Shown here one piece after another: positions 26,851-35,326 of a stretch of 64,000 nucleotides of DNA. The first letter of the stretch is position 1; each line of letters begins with the position of its first letter. Origin of the DNA: Streptomyces sp. Je 1-79 (GTDB lineage Bacteria; Actinomycetota; Actinomycetes; Streptomycetales; Streptomycetaceae); NCBI RefSeq assembly GCF_025195125.1, contig NZ_JAMGSL010000003.1, positions 89,546 through 153,545 of the forward strand, in the 5' to 3' direction. A program made the translations under genes and the position numbers. The notes below the pieces were generated by a model, which worked only from the letters and a program-made list of their open reading frames with translations, searched no databases and was not told where the DNA came from.

Positions 26851-28164
26851 TCAGTTCCGCCCGAAGAGGTTCGCCGGGTCGAGGTTCGACTTCAGCCGGG
26901 CGAGCCTCTTCCGCGTCTCCGGGTCGTACAGCCCTTCCGTACGCGCTCCGTCGCCGAAGACGAAGTTGACCGCCCGGCCGAGCGTCCGGGGCGCCAACGC
27001 CGCCTCCACGCGCGCGTGGAGGGCGCGCACCGGTCCCGTTCCCTCGGCGTCCAGCGGGTACAGCGCCCGCACCAGGAAGCCCGCCCCGCGGTACGGCACC
27101 GCGTTCGGCCGCTCCTTCGCGAGCGCGCCGCCCAGGTGGTTGATCTGCACGACCGCCGTCCGGCCCGCCTTCGGCCCGGTCAGTTCGAGCACCGAGGCGG
27201 CCGCCTCCTGGTCGAGCGCGCTCACCAGGATCCCGTCGCCCCAGTAGGCGTGCGGGAAGTCCGGGTCGCTGTGGATCGTGGGGCTCTCCGTGTACGGCAT
27301 CTCCCGCAGCGAGTCCGAGAGCGCCGGGCCGATCGCGCGCAGCGGGGCCACGATCCGCTCGCCCGCGGCCGCGTCCCCGGTGAAGGCGACCCGTACCGAC
27401 AGCACGTACCGGCCGCGCAGATGCGGCGGGAGCGCCGGCATGTCCGGGTAGACCAGGGCGGCCAGGGACGAGGTCACGGAGTCCGGCAGGGCCGCGGTCC
27501 ACTCCGTGTAGGCCCGCAGGACCGCGGCCGGCTCGGTCTCGGCGCCGTCGAAGGCGATCGACCCGCCGTAGAGCCGGGCGACCGGGACCAGGCCGGCCTC
27601 CAGGGCCGTGACGACACCCAGGCCGTACCCGCCGCCGAGCAGCCCCCCGAACAGCTCCGGGTCGCTCGCGGCCGTCACGTGGCGCAGGGCGCCGTCGGCG
27701 GTGACCACGTCCAGCGAACGTACGTGGTCGGCGGCCCAGCCGAACTCCCGCGCGAGGATGCCCAGACCGCCGCCGAGCGTGTACGAGACCGCCCCGACGC
27801 TCGGCGCCGAGCCGTTCAGTGGGGCGAGGCCGTGCGGGGCGGCCGCCTCGACGACCTGCCCCCAGCGCACCCCGGCCGCCACCCGCGCGACGCGCGCCCC
27901 GGGGTCGATCCTGACCTCGTCCATCCGCCGGGTGGTGATCAGCAGGCCGCCTTCGGCCGCGCCCGGCAGCCCGTGCCCGGTGGCCTGGACGCCGACCGGC
28001 AGCCCGCGCCCGGCGGCGTACGCGACGGCCGCCCGGACCTCCTCGGCGCCGGTGGCGCCGACGACCAGCTCGGGCCGGAGGGCGAAGCCGGTCTGGAAGC
28101 CGGCGAGTTCCTCCTCGTATCCGGCGTCGCCGGGACGGAAGACGTACCGCGCGGAGATGGACAT
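26851..28164 (-). CDS. FAD-binding oxidoreductase (PCMH / berberine-bridge type)
   Basis: A 437-residue flavoenzyme. The PCMH FAD domain spans about residues 30-200, with VQATGHGLPGA (a His in the position often used for covalent FAD), VGAVSYTLGGGLGILARE and the GGGYGLGVVTALE strand. The C-terminal BBE motif is recognisable in RLARLKSNLDPANLFGRN. Such enzymes oxidise alcohols, sugars or alkaloid-like compounds; the substrate is unknown. The Shine-Dalgarno lies in a perfect leader hairpin and a 27-bp palindrome is further upstream, so expression is probably tightly controlled. Confidence 0.9.
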   Translation of the reverse strand: MSISARYVFRPGDAGYEEELAGFQTGFALRPELVVGATGAEEVRAAVAYAAGRGLPVGVQATGHGLPGAAEGGLLITTRRMDEVRIDPGARVARVAAGVRWGQVVEAAAPHGLAPLNGSAPSVGAVSYTLGGGLGILAREFGWAADHVRSLDVVTADGALRHVTAASDPELFGGLLGGGYGLGVVTALEAGLVPVARLYGGSIAFDGAETEPAAVLRAYTEWTAALPDSVTSSLAALVYPDMPALPPHLRGRYVLSVRVAFTGDAAAGERIVAPLRAIGPALSDSLREMPYTESPTIHSDPDFPHAYWGDGILVSALDQEAAASVLELTGPKAGRTAVVQINHLGGALAKERPNAVPYRGAGFLVRALYPLDAEGTGPVRALHARVEAALAPRTLGRAVNFVFGDGARTEGLYDPETRKRLARLKSNLDPANLFGRN

Positions 28165-28168
28165 GAGA

Positions 28169-28211
28169 AAGCTCTCCGTTCCGTGGGGGTTTCCCTGGAT
28201 ACGGAGAGCTT
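28169..28211 (-). promoter_or_regulatory. Leader hairpin burying the Shine-Dalgarno of the FAD oxidoreductase
   Basis: On the minus strand, AAGCTCTCCGT (28211-28201) pairs perfectly with ACGGAGAGCTT (28179-28169) across a 21-base loop. The second arm contains GGAG, the only good Shine-Dalgarno for the ATG at 28164. Confidence 0.6.
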
Positions 28212-28217
28212 CCCGGT

Positions 28218-28244
28218 CATACCTGACAGAACTCGTCAGGTATG
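28218..28244. promoter_or_regulatory. 27-bp palindrome, operator or terminator candidate
   Basis: CATACCTGAC (28218-28227), AGAACTC centre, GTCAGGTATG (28235-28244). It lies 3 bases past the permease stop and 54 bases before the FAD oxidoreductase start. It resembles a TetR/GntR-type operator; terminator function for the permease is also possible. Confidence 0.55.
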
Positions 28245-28247
28245 GAT

Positions 28248-29705
28248 TCAGTCCTTCGTGACGGGCTCCGCGGGCGCCACGGCCTTCGCTCCGAAGCGGT
28301 CGCGGACCACGGCGATGGCGACCACGAGGCCCGCCACCAGCAGCGAGAGCAGGACCTGCTCACGGGCCGAGCCGCCGTCGTAGAGCATGAAGCCGAGGAC
28401 GAAGACGATCATCGCGATCGTCGCCCAGGTCAGGTACGGGAAGAGCCACATCTTCACGAGCAGCTTCTCCGGGGCCTCCCGCAGAATGATCTTGCGCATG
28501 CGCAGCTGCGAGAAGCAGATGACCAGCCAGACGAAGAGCGCGATCGCGCCGGACGCGTTCAGCAGGAAGGCGAAGACCGTGTCGGGCCACTTGTAGTTGA
28601 AGAAGACGGCCACGAAGCCGAAGATCACCGAACCGATGATGGCGACCTGCGGCACGCCCTTCGCGTTCGTCCTGGCGAAGGCCTTCGGGGCGTCACCGCG
28701 CCGGCCGAGGGAGTAGGCCATGCGGGAGGCGGTGTAGAGGCCCGAGTTCAGGCAGGACAGCACCGCGGTCAGGATGATGACGTTCATGATCTGGCCGGCG
28801 TGCGGGATGCCGATCGAGTTGAGCGCCGCGACGTACGAGCCGTCCTTCTGGAGCGACGGGTCGTTCCACGGCAGCAGCGAGACGACCACCAGGATCGAGC
28901 CGAGGTAGAAGATGCCGACCCGCCAGATGACGCTGTTGGTGGCCTTGGCGACCGCGCGGCGCGGGTCCGACGACTCGCCCGCGGCGAGGGTGACGATCTC
29001 GCTGCCCATGAAGGAGAAGACGACCATCAGGATGCCCGTGAGGATCGCGCCGTAGCCGTTGGGCAGGAAGCCGCCGTGCTCGGTGAGGTTGCTCAGTCCG
29101 GCGGCCGAGGTGTCCGCACCCGGCAGGACGCCGAAGACCGCGAGCCCGCCGACCACGATGAAGGCGGCGATGGCGACGACCTTGATGCCGGCGAACCAGA
29201 ACTCGAACTCACCGTAGGAGGCGACCGAGCCGAGGTTGGTGACGGTCAGGACGACCATCACGATCAGCGCCCAGGCCCACTGCGGAACGGCCGGGATCCA
29301 GCCGTTCAGGATGTCCGCGCCCATGGTCGCCTCGACGGCGAGCACGACGACCCAGAAGAACCAGTACAGCCAGCCGATGGAGAAGCCCGCCCAGCGTCCG
29401 AGCGCCCGGTCGGCGTGGGCCGAGAAGGAGCCGGAGGTCGGGTTGGCCACGGACATCTCGCCGAGCATCCGCATGACGAAGACGACCATCGTGCCCACGA
29501 GAGCGTAGGACAGCAGGATTCCGGGGCCCGCGGCCTTGATGCCGGCCGCGGAGCCGCCGAAGAGGCCGGCGCCGATGACGCCGCCGATGGCGATCATCGA
29601 GAGGTGGCGGTTCTTGAGACCGGCCTTGAGCCCGTCGGACTGCTGCGAATCACCGGTGTTTCCGGTGGTCCCGCCTTCCTTCGTGAGGGTCGGCTGCGTG
29701 TTCAT
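28248..29705 (-). CDS. APC-family amino acid permease (GABA permease-like)
   Basis: A 485-residue, roughly 12-helix permease. KAGLKNRHLSMIAIGGVIGA near residue 27 and SFSAHADRALGRWAGFSIGW identify the AAT branch. It is more divergent than the two paralogues at 23-26 kb (for example AGLFGGSAAGIKAAGPG). The start ATG at 29705 was chosen for its Shine-Dalgarno AAGGAAAG; a reading back to 29933 would add a basic, unlikely leader. It reads toward the FAD oxidoreductase gene, with a palindrome between them. Confidence 0.92.
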   Translation of the reverse strand: MNTQPTLTKEGGTTGNTGDSQQSDGLKAGLKNRHLSMIAIGGVIGAGLFGGSAAGIKAAGPGILLSYALVGTMVVFVMRMLGEMSVANPTSGSFSAHADRALGRWAGFSIGWLYWFFWVVVLAVEATMGADILNGWIPAVPQWAWALIVMVVLTVTNLGSVASYGEFEFWFAGIKVVAIAAFIVVGGLAVFGVLPGADTSAAGLSNLTEHGGFLPNGYGAILTGILMVVFSFMGSEIVTLAAGESSDPRRAVAKATNSVIWRVGIFYLGSILVVVSLLPWNDPSLQKDGSYVAALNSIGIPHAGQIMNVIILTAVLSCLNSGLYTASRMAYSLGRRGDAPKAFARTNAKGVPQVAIIGSVIFGFVAVFFNYKWPDTVFAFLLNASGAIALFVWLVICFSQLRMRKIILREAPEKLLVKMWLFPYLTWATIAMIVFVLGFMLYDGGSAREQVLLSLLVAGLVVAIAVVRDRFGAKAVAPAEPVTKD

Positions 29706-29889
29706 GAACGCTTTCCTTCGTGAGGGGGTCGCTCGGGTCGCGAGCCCGAGCATTGAACACCGGGGGGTGGGGTGATCGGAAGAGGCGATTCCGATTCGTT
29801 GTGTAAGGGCCGAAGGTCCACACCAACGCGGACGAAGGCCCCGACCCCGCTGACCGCTACCCAGGGCCCGCCGTGCCACACTCGGTCCC

Positions 29890-30384
29890 ATGCGCGTGTA
29901 CCTCGGCTCCGACCATGCCGGCTTCGAACTCAAGAACCACCTCGTCGAGTGGCTGAAGGCCCATGGCCACGAGCCCGTCGACTGCGGTCCTCACATCTAC
30001 GACGCCCTGGACGACTACCCGCCGTTCTGCCTCCGTGCCGCCGAGAAGACGGCCGCGGACCCGGACAGCCTGGGCATCGTCATCGGCGGCTCCGGCAACG
30101 GCGAGCAGATCGCCGCGAACAAGGTGAAGGGGGTCCGCGCCGCCCTCGCCTGGAGCGAGCAGACCGCCGCCCTCGGCCGCGAGCACAACAACGCCAACGT
30201 CGTCTCCATCGGCGGCCGGATGCACACCCAGGAAGAGGCGACCAAGTTCGTCGAGATCTTCCTCTCCACCCCGTACTCCGGTGACGAGCGTCACACCCGC
30301 CGGATCGACATGCTCTCCGCGTACGAGACCACCGGCGAGCTCCCCCCGGTCCCGGCCCACCACCCGCAGGAGCCCACGGCCTGA
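29890..30384 (+). CDS. rpiB: Ribose-5-phosphate isomerase B
   Basis: A 164-residue enzyme interconverting ribose-5-phosphate and ribulose-5-phosphate. The N-terminus MRVYLGSDHAGFELKNHL has the family SDHAG motif, and GGSGNGEQIAANKVKGVRAA carries a Glu where E. coli RpiB has the catalytic Cys, as is usual for actinobacterial enzymes. The stop overlaps the next start (TGATG), so translation of the DNA glycosylase gene is coupled to it. Confidence 0.95.
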   Translation: MRVYLGSDHAGFELKNHLVEWLKAHGHEPVDCGPHIYDALDDYPPFCLRAAEKTAADPDSLGIVIGGSGNGEQIAANKVKGVRAALAWSEQTAALGREHNNANVVSIGGRMHTQEEATKFVEIFLSTPYSGDERHTRRIDMLSAYETTGELPPVPAHHPQEPTA

Positions 30385-31202
30385 TGCCCGAGGGGCACAC
30401 CATCCACCGACTGGCCGCCGACCACCGGGAACGGTTCGGCGGCCGGTCCGTGCGGGTGACCAGCCCGCAGGGCAAGTTCGCCGACTCCGCCGCCCTGCTC
30501 GACGGCGCGGTCCTCGAATCCACCGAGGCCCACGGCAAACACCTCTTCCTCGGCTTCCCGGGGGAGGAGTGGATCCACATCCACCTGGGCCTCTTCGGCA
30601 AGGTGAACTTCGGCGACACCCCGGCGCCCCCGCCCACGGACACCGTGCGGCTGCGCCTCGCGAACACCGAGTCGTACGTCGACCTGCGCGGCCCCACCAC
30701 GTGCGCGCTGATCACGGACGCCGAGAAGCGCGCGATACACGACCGCCTGGGCCCGGACCCGCTCCGCCGGGACGAGGACGCCGACGGAGCCGACAAGGCC
30801 TGGCGCCGGATCTCGAAGTCCCGCACCACGATCGCGGCCCTGCTCATGGACCAGAAGGTCATCGCGGGCGTCGGGAACGTGTACCGCGCGGAGGTGCTCT
30901 TCCGCCACGGCATCGACCCGTACCGCGCCGGCAAGGACCTGACGCGCCGCGAATGGGACGCGATCTGGGCCGACCTGCGGGACCTCATGCGCGAGGGCGT
31001 CCGCCTGAACCGCATCGACACGGTCCGCCCCGAGCACACCCCGGAGGCGATGGGCCGCCCGCCGCGCGTCGACGACCACGGCGGCGAGGTATACGTCTAC
31101 CGCCGGGCGCTCATGCCCTGCCACATCTGCGCCACGGAGATCCGCTCGGCAGACCTCTCGGCCCGCAACCTCTTCTGGTGCCCTGGCTGCCAGAACCGCT
31201 GA
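30384..31202 (+). CDS. Fpg/Nei-family DNA glycosylase (endonuclease VIII-like)
   Basis: A 272-residue base-excision repair enzyme. The catalytic N-terminus is MPEGHTIHRLA (Pro2 nucleophile, Glu3). A conserved Lys is in AHGKHLFLGF, the helix-two-turn-helix has VIAGVGNVYRAEVLFRHGID, and the C-terminal zinc finger is CHICATEIRSADL...CPGC. The PEGHT start favours a Nei rather than a MutM function, so oxidised pyrimidines are the likely substrates. It overlaps rpiB by one base and converges with an acetyltransferase gene, with no terminator in the 15-base gap. Confidence 0.93.
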   Translation: MPEGHTIHRLAADHRERFGGRSVRVTSPQGKFADSAALLDGAVLESTEAHGKHLFLGFPGEEWIHIHLGLFGKVNFGDTPAPPPTDTVRLRLANTESYVDLRGPTTCALITDAEKRAIHDRLGPDPLRRDEDADGADKAWRRISKSRTTIAALLMDQKVIAGVGNVYRAEVLFRHGIDPYRAGKDLTRREWDAIWADLRDLMREGVRLNRIDTVRPEHTPEAMGRPPRVDDHGGEVYVYRRALMPCHICATEIRSADLSARNLFWCPGCQNR

Positions 31203-31217
31203 CAGCCCGGGCACCAG

Positions 31218-32447
31218 CTAGAACCCGTGCGGCAACCACGGGGCCACGGGCGACCCGAAGGCCACCGACGCCTGAACGAGGGTCCCGTCGCGAAGCTCCC
31301 GCACGCGGCCCGCGGCGGCCAGGGACATCAGGCTCACGCCCCCCAGGTACGCCGCCCCCAACTCCCGTACGGACAAGGCCACGTCGGCCGGGTCCTCCGT
31401 ACGCGTACAGCGCGCCCCCGTGGCGTCCCCCGTGACCCGCCACCGTCCCTCGTTCCACGGGCAGAACGCGTCCGACACCTCGAACACCACATCCACCGGC
31501 GCCTGATACGTCCGCGCCTCCAGCGCCGCCCCCACGTCCACCAGCCGCAGATGCAGCGCGTCCCGCTGCGTCGGCGAGCACCGCCGCAGATCCGACACCA
31601 GGTGCTGCCAGCCGTCGTCCACCGGCCGGCTGTGGATCCGGACCGACGACGTCAGGTCGATCGAGCAGAGGAAGCGCCACAGCGCCGCCTCCGCCGCCGG
31701 ATCCAGCGCCTCCAGGTCCTTCACCAGCACGACGCCCTCCGCCCCGGCGTGCGACCACTCCGACTTGATCGCGTACAGCGCGTACCCGACGGTCTCCCCG
31801 TCCCGCTCCGCCAGCACGCACAGCCGCGGCGAGGCGCCACCCCGCTCGCCCTCCGGGTCGAGCAGCGGCAGCTGCTCCCACTTGGGCTGCCGGGCCAGCA
31901 TCCCGGGCCGGGCCGTGACCCGGCGCGCGTACACCGCCTCGCACGCCCCCGCCGCCTTCGCCGGGTCGGCCTGGCGCAGCACCACGTCGTCCGTGCCCTC
32001 GGGCACGGCGAGCCGCACCCGGTTCGTGTCGATCGTCGCCCGCGTCGCGTAGGCCGCGATGCCGTAGCCGAACCGGCCGTAGATCTCCGGCTCCGAGGCC
32101 GTCAACACGGCCAGCGGTTCACCCCAGCCCCGTACGTCGTCGAGCTGGCGCCGCATCATCGAGGTGAGGATCCCGCGCCGCCGGTCCGTCGCCGCCACCC
32201 CCACCATCGTGACGCCCGCCGCCGGCACGACCGCCCCGCCCGGAACGGACAGCCGGAACGAGAACGCCCCCGCCGCCCCCACGCAGCGCTCGCCGTCCCA
32301 GACACCGATCGACCGGTCGTACTCGGTCAGCTCCTGCCAGAGCCCGCGCTCCTCCGGCGACTCCGGCACGCCACCGAACGCGAGCTCCAGCATCCCGTAC
32401 CACTCGTCCCACTCGGCCGGCCTGAGTACGCGCAGTTCAGTCGTCAT
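31218..32447 (-). CDS. Eis-like GNAT N-acetyltransferase
   Basis: A 409-residue protein with the three-part Eis architecture: an N-terminal GNAT domain with acetyl-CoA loop ATDRRRGILTSMM near residue 85, a second GNAT-like domain, and a C-terminal sterol-carrier-like domain. A Tyr in RFGYGIA and the C-terminal Phe (PHGF) match positions used for catalysis in mycobacterial Eis. Family members acetylate aminoglycosides or lysines at several positions. The ATG at 32447 lies 6 bases after TATCGA, which suggests a leaderless transcript. It is divergent from the phosphatase gene. Confidence 0.88.
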   Translation of the reverse strand: MTTELRVLRPAEWDEWYGMLELAFGGVPESPEERGLWQELTEYDRSIGVWDGERCVGAAGAFSFRLSVPGGAVVPAAGVTMVGVAATDRRRGILTSMMRRQLDDVRGWGEPLAVLTASEPEIYGRFGYGIAAYATRATIDTNRVRLAVPEGTDDVVLRQADPAKAAGACEAVYARRVTARPGMLARQPKWEQLPLLDPEGERGGASPRLCVLAERDGETVGYALYAIKSEWSHAGAEGVVLVKDLEALDPAAEAALWRFLCSIDLTSSVRIHSRPVDDGWQHLVSDLRRCSPTQRDALHLRLVDVGAALEARTYQAPVDVVFEVSDAFCPWNEGRWRVTGDATGARCTRTEDPADVALSVRELGAAYLGGVSLMSLAAAGRVRELRDGTLVQASVAFGSPVAPWLPHGF

Positions 32448-32453
32448 ATGCCA

Positions 32454-32459
32454 TCGATA
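32454..32459 (-). promoter_or_regulatory. -10 box of the Eis-like gene (leaderless type)
   Basis: TATCGA on the minus strand ends 6 bases before the ATG; no Shine-Dalgarno is present. Confidence 0.45.
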
Positions 32460-32540
32460 CCAGCGCCCACCCGCCCGGGGCGACCCGTTTTCACGCGCAA
32501 TGTCTGAGGGGTCCCCCTGCGCGAGGTCCGACGGGGTGGA

Positions 32541-32546
32541 TAGGGT
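32541..32546 (+). promoter_or_regulatory. -10 box of the PP2C/SpoIIE gene (leaderless type)
   Basis: TAGGGT ends 8 bases before the ATG at 32555. Confidence 0.4.
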
Positions 32547-32554
32547 CCAGGCCA

Positions 32555-33700
32555 ATGGGAAGCCGCGTGGGTGTCGCCTCGTACTCGGCCCGGATGCGCA
32601 GGAGCGCACACCGGGTCCGCATCTCGCTGCGCAGATCCGGCGTCGACTACTTCCGCGGCGAGGGCTCCGACTGGGTCGCCTTCGCCGGACTGCTCCTGAC
32701 CATCCCCGCCATCACCGTCGGCACCCTCGCCAATCCGGTCTGGTGCGCGCCCGCCGCGCTCGTCCTGCCGATCGTCGCCGGGGGACTGCTGCTGCGTCCC
32801 GCGAGCCTGCTGGGGCTGTACGCGGCGGCCGCCGGCGCCCTGATCGTCGAGTCCGTCGTGCTCGGCCCGTACACCCAGGGCCCCGCCCGGGTCACCCCCG
32901 GAACGGTCCTGGTCGTCGCGGCCTGCGGCCTCTTCGGACTGCTCATCGCCCAGTTCAGGGCGCGCGTCGGCGTGCCCTGGCGGCGCGGCGGCACCATGCT
33001 CTTCGACCTGCGCGAACGGATCCGGGCCCAGAGCGCCCTGCCCCGGCTCCCCAAGGGCTGGCACCGTGAGATGGCGCTCCGCCCGGCCGGCGGCCAGTCC
33101 TTCTCCGGCGACTTCGTCGTCGCGGCCCGCACCCACGGCGGCCGGACCCTGGAGGTCCTGCTGACGGACGTCTCCGGCAAGGGCATGGACGCCGGATCGC
33201 GCGCCCTGCTGCTCTCCGGGGCCTTCGGCGGCCTCCTCGGCTCCCTGCCGCCGCACGGCTTCCTGCCGGCGGCCAACGGCTACCTGCTGCGCCAGGACTG
33301 GGACGAGGGCTTCGCCACCTCCATCCACCTGGTCCTCGACCTGGAGTCGGGGGACTACGAACTCCTCTCCGCCGGACACCTGCCCGCGCTCCAGCTCCAC
33401 GCCGGCACCGGACGCTGGGAGGAGAAGTCCGGCGACGGCCCGCTCCTCGGCGTCTACGACGGCGCCGAGTTCCATCCCGTCAAGGGCTCGCTGCGGCCCG
33501 GCGACGTCCTGATGCTCTTCACCGACGGACTCGTCGAGGCCGCCGACCGGGACATCGCCGAAGGTATCGACCGGCTCACCGGCGAGGCCGACCGCTACGT
33601 CGCCTCGGGCTTCGAGGGCGCGGCCTGGCACCTCATCGAGGCCTGCGCGAAGGACGTCAACGACGACCGCGCCCTGCTGCTCATCAGCCGCCGGACCTGA
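32555..33700 (+). CDS. Membrane-anchored PP2C/SpoIIE-family serine phosphatase
   Basis: A 381-residue protein. Three hydrophobic segments lie at about residues 42-60, 66-100 and 115-135. A cytoplasmic SpoIIE/RsbU-type phosphatase domain spans about 165-378, with SGDFVVAA (metal-binding GD), LLTDVSGKGMDAG, SAGHLPALQL, GPLLGVYDG and LMLFTDGLVEA. Such phosphatases reactivate anti-anti-sigma factors. None of the partner switch genes lie next to it. A later ATG (MRRSAHRVRIS) is a possible alternative start. Confidence 0.92.
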   Translation: MGSRVGVASYSARMRRSAHRVRISLRRSGVDYFRGEGSDWVAFAGLLLTIPAITVGTLANPVWCAPAALVLPIVAGGLLLRPASLLGLYAAAAGALIVESVVLGPYTQGPARVTPGTVLVVAACGLFGLLIAQFRARVGVPWRRGGTMLFDLRERIRAQSALPRLPKGWHREMALRPAGGQSFSGDFVVAARTHGGRTLEVLLTDVSGKGMDAGSRALLLSGAFGGLLGSLPPHGFLPAANGYLLRQDWDEGFATSIHLVLDLESGDYELLSAGHLPALQLHAGTGRWEEKSGDGPLLGVYDGAEFHPVKGSLRPGDVLMLFTDGLVEAADRDIAEGIDRLTGEADRYVASGFEGAAWHLIEACAKDVNDDRALLLISRRT

Positions 33701-33727
33701 GGCCTCCGGGAACGGGGCCGGGGGCCG

Positions 33728-33733
33728 TAGAGT
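33728..33733 (+). promoter_or_regulatory. -10 box of the HD-domain gene (leaderless type)
   Basis: TAGAGT ends exactly 6 bases before the ATG at 33740; no Shine-Dalgarno is present. Confidence 0.5.
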
Positions 33734-33739
33734 CGGCGC

Positions 33740-34189
33740 ATGCCGCACCTCACCCTCGCCCAGGTCGAAGCCCTCGCCGTCGAGGCCCATGAGAGCCAGA
33801 CCGACAAGGCGGGCCGCCCGTACGCCGAGCATCTGCGGGCGGTGGCCGAGGGGGTACGGGCGCGGGGCGGGAGCGAGGAGCAGATCGCGGCGGCCTGGCT
33901 GCACGACTCCGTCGAGGACGACGCGCTCACCGCCGAGTGGCTGGAATCGACCGAACTCCCGCGCGCCGTCAAGGACATGGTCCTCGCCCTCACCAAGCGT
34001 CCGGGCGAGGAGCTGGAGTCGTACACCCGCCGGATCCTCGCGGTCCCGGGCGCCCTGCTCGTCAAGGAGTCCGACCTCGCGCACAACGCCGACCCGGCCC
34101 GCCTCGCCGTGCTCGACGAGCCGACCCGGACCCGGCTGACCGCGAAGTACGCCACCGTGCGCGGGCTGCTCGGGCTCTCCGCCGGCTGA
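33740..34189 (+). CDS. Small HD-domain phosphohydrolase (MESH1/SpoT-hydrolase-like)
   Basis: A 149-residue single-domain HD protein. Ligands are visible in the expected order: His31 in AEHLRAV, His55-Asp56 in WLHDSVEDD (with the ED pair of RelA/SpoT hydrolases) and Asp112 in VKESDLAHNADP. The arrangement resembles small alarmone hydrolases of the MESH1 group that remove the 3' pyrophosphate of (p)ppGpp. A different phosphohydrolase activity is possible because such short HD proteins are poorly characterised. It follows the phosphatase gene by 39 bases but appears to have its own promoter. Confidence 0.82.
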   Translation: MPHLTLAQVEALAVEAHESQTDKAGRPYAEHLRAVAEGVRARGGSEEQIAAAWLHDSVEDDALTAEWLESTELPRAVKDMVLALTKRPGEELESYTRRILAVPGALLVKESDLAHNADPARLAVLDEPTRTRLTAKYATVRGLLGLSAG

Positions 34190-34365
34190 CGTCCGCCCCG
34201 GGACAATCGGGACGAAATCGCGCGTGTTGGCTCGATTCCTACGCCGACGATTCGTCACCCCGCGTCGCTGGGCAAGAAGTTGGTGGCACGATGGATGCAG
34301 CGGGGGTGTTCTGTGACGTGCGCTCCCGGGCGGCAAGGCGGGACCGACCGAGGGTGTGATCAGTT

Positions 34366-34560
34366 GTGGCCATTTCGCTATCCGTGGTGCTGCTGTTGGC
34401 GATCATCCTGGTGGTGCTGATCCGCGGCGGGAACCTGAAGGCCGGACCGGCCGTCGTCGCGGTGCTCTTCGGCTTCTTCCTTGCCTCCACGGGCATGGCC
34501 GACGACATCCAGCGCTTCCTCGACTCGATAACGCAGACCGTGGGCTCCATCAAGTTCTGA
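34366..34560 (+). CDS. Small two-helix membrane protein, unknown function
   Basis: A 64-residue protein beginning at GTG 34366. Helix 1 is about residues 3-19 (ISLSVVLLLAIILVVLI) and helix 2 about 27-42 (GPAVVAVLFGFFLASTG), followed by a charged amphipathic tail (DDIQRFLDSI). I believe conserved homologues occur in Streptomyces but recognise no function. The 176-base gap before it contains no clear element beyond G-rich sequence. Confidence 0.75.
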   Translation: MAISLSVVLLLAIILVVLIRGGNLKAGPAVVAVLFGFFLASTGMADDIQRFLDSITQTVGSIKF

Positions 34561-34609
34561 ACCGGCGCCCGCCGCCCCGGGCGGCCGGCGGCATGCGGAC
34601 CCGGCGAGG

Positions 34610-34987
34610 TCAGGCCTTCTTCGCCGCGGTCCGCTTCGTCTGCGTGCCTCCGGCCGCGCCGCTCCGCGAGCGCTTGGCGGGCACGGCCTTCCGGCTCCGC
34701 GCCGGCTTCTCGGCGTCCGCGGCCGCAGGTGCCGACACCGACGCCGACGCCTTCCGCAGCCTCCTCGTCGGCCAGGTGAACTCGATCTCCAGCTCGATCT
34801 CCCCGTCGCTGACCTCGAACTCCACCTCACTGCGGACGTCGTCCGGGATCCGCAGGCTCAGCGTCCCGGAGCCGAACTGCAGCTCCGCCTCGCCGCCCTT
34901 CCTCAGCGCCTCGGCGAGCGCCGTCAGCTGATCGGCCGCCTCGATCCGTGACAGCGAGCGCTTCTGCTCGAACTTGAGATCCTTCAC
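34610..34987 (-). CDS. Amphi-Trp domain protein with basic tail
   Basis: A 125-residue protein. The first ~70 residues match the amphi-Trp domain (MKDLKFEQKRSLSRIEAAD start, SLRIPDDVRSEVEFEV, then ELEIEFTWP). The last ~50 residues are an Ala/Lys/Arg-rich low-complexity tail. The GTG at 34987 was preferred over ATG 35050 because GGAGG lies 5 bases upstream. Function is unknown; the basic tail could bind nucleic acid. Confidence 0.85.
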   Translation of the reverse strand: MKDLKFEQKRSLSRIEAADQLTALAEALRKGGEAELQFGSGTLSLRIPDDVRSEVEFEVSDGEIELEIEFTWPTRRLRKASASVSAPAAADAEKPARSRKAVPAKRSRSGAAGGTQTKRTAAKKA

Positions 34988-35075
34988 GGCTGCCTCCGAT
35001 GCGGCAGAAACAGGGGACAAACAGGGGCATTGCCCATTCTGCGTCCGCATGCCGTCTCCGGCATCGGGAAACGCG

Positions 35076-35116
35076 TCAGGGCCAGGCCTGAGGGTGAACC
35101 TCCGACCTGGCCCTGA
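35076..35116 (-). terminator. Terminator of the tRNA-Gly gene
   Basis: Perfect 11-bp arms (35076-35086 TCAGGGCCAGG; 35106-35116) lie 8 bases past the tRNA 3' end on the minus strand. Confidence 0.75.
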
Positions 35117-35124
35117 GCCAGAAG

Positions 35125-35195
35125 AGCGGGCGACGGGAATCGAACCCGCGTAGCTAGTTTGGAAGACTAGGGCTCTACCATTGAGCTACGCCCGC
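35125..35195 (-). tRNA. tRNA-Gly (anticodon UCC)
   Basis: 71 bases. Acceptor GCGGGCG pairs with CGCCCGC and the discriminator is U. The D-loop contains AATGGTA, the anticodon loop CTTCCAA gives UCC, and the T-loop is GGTTCGATTCC. CCA is not encoded. Confidence 0.97.
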
Positions 35196-35326
35196 ACAAA
35201 CCGCGCCGCAGGTCACGAGGGCCGCGGCACGGACAGCATCGTAGCGGGTTCCGGGCGGTCCCCGCACACCCCTGAAACAGGGGGCGTCGCACTGTCTCCG
35301 TGCATGTACCCTACGTGTCGCACCGA

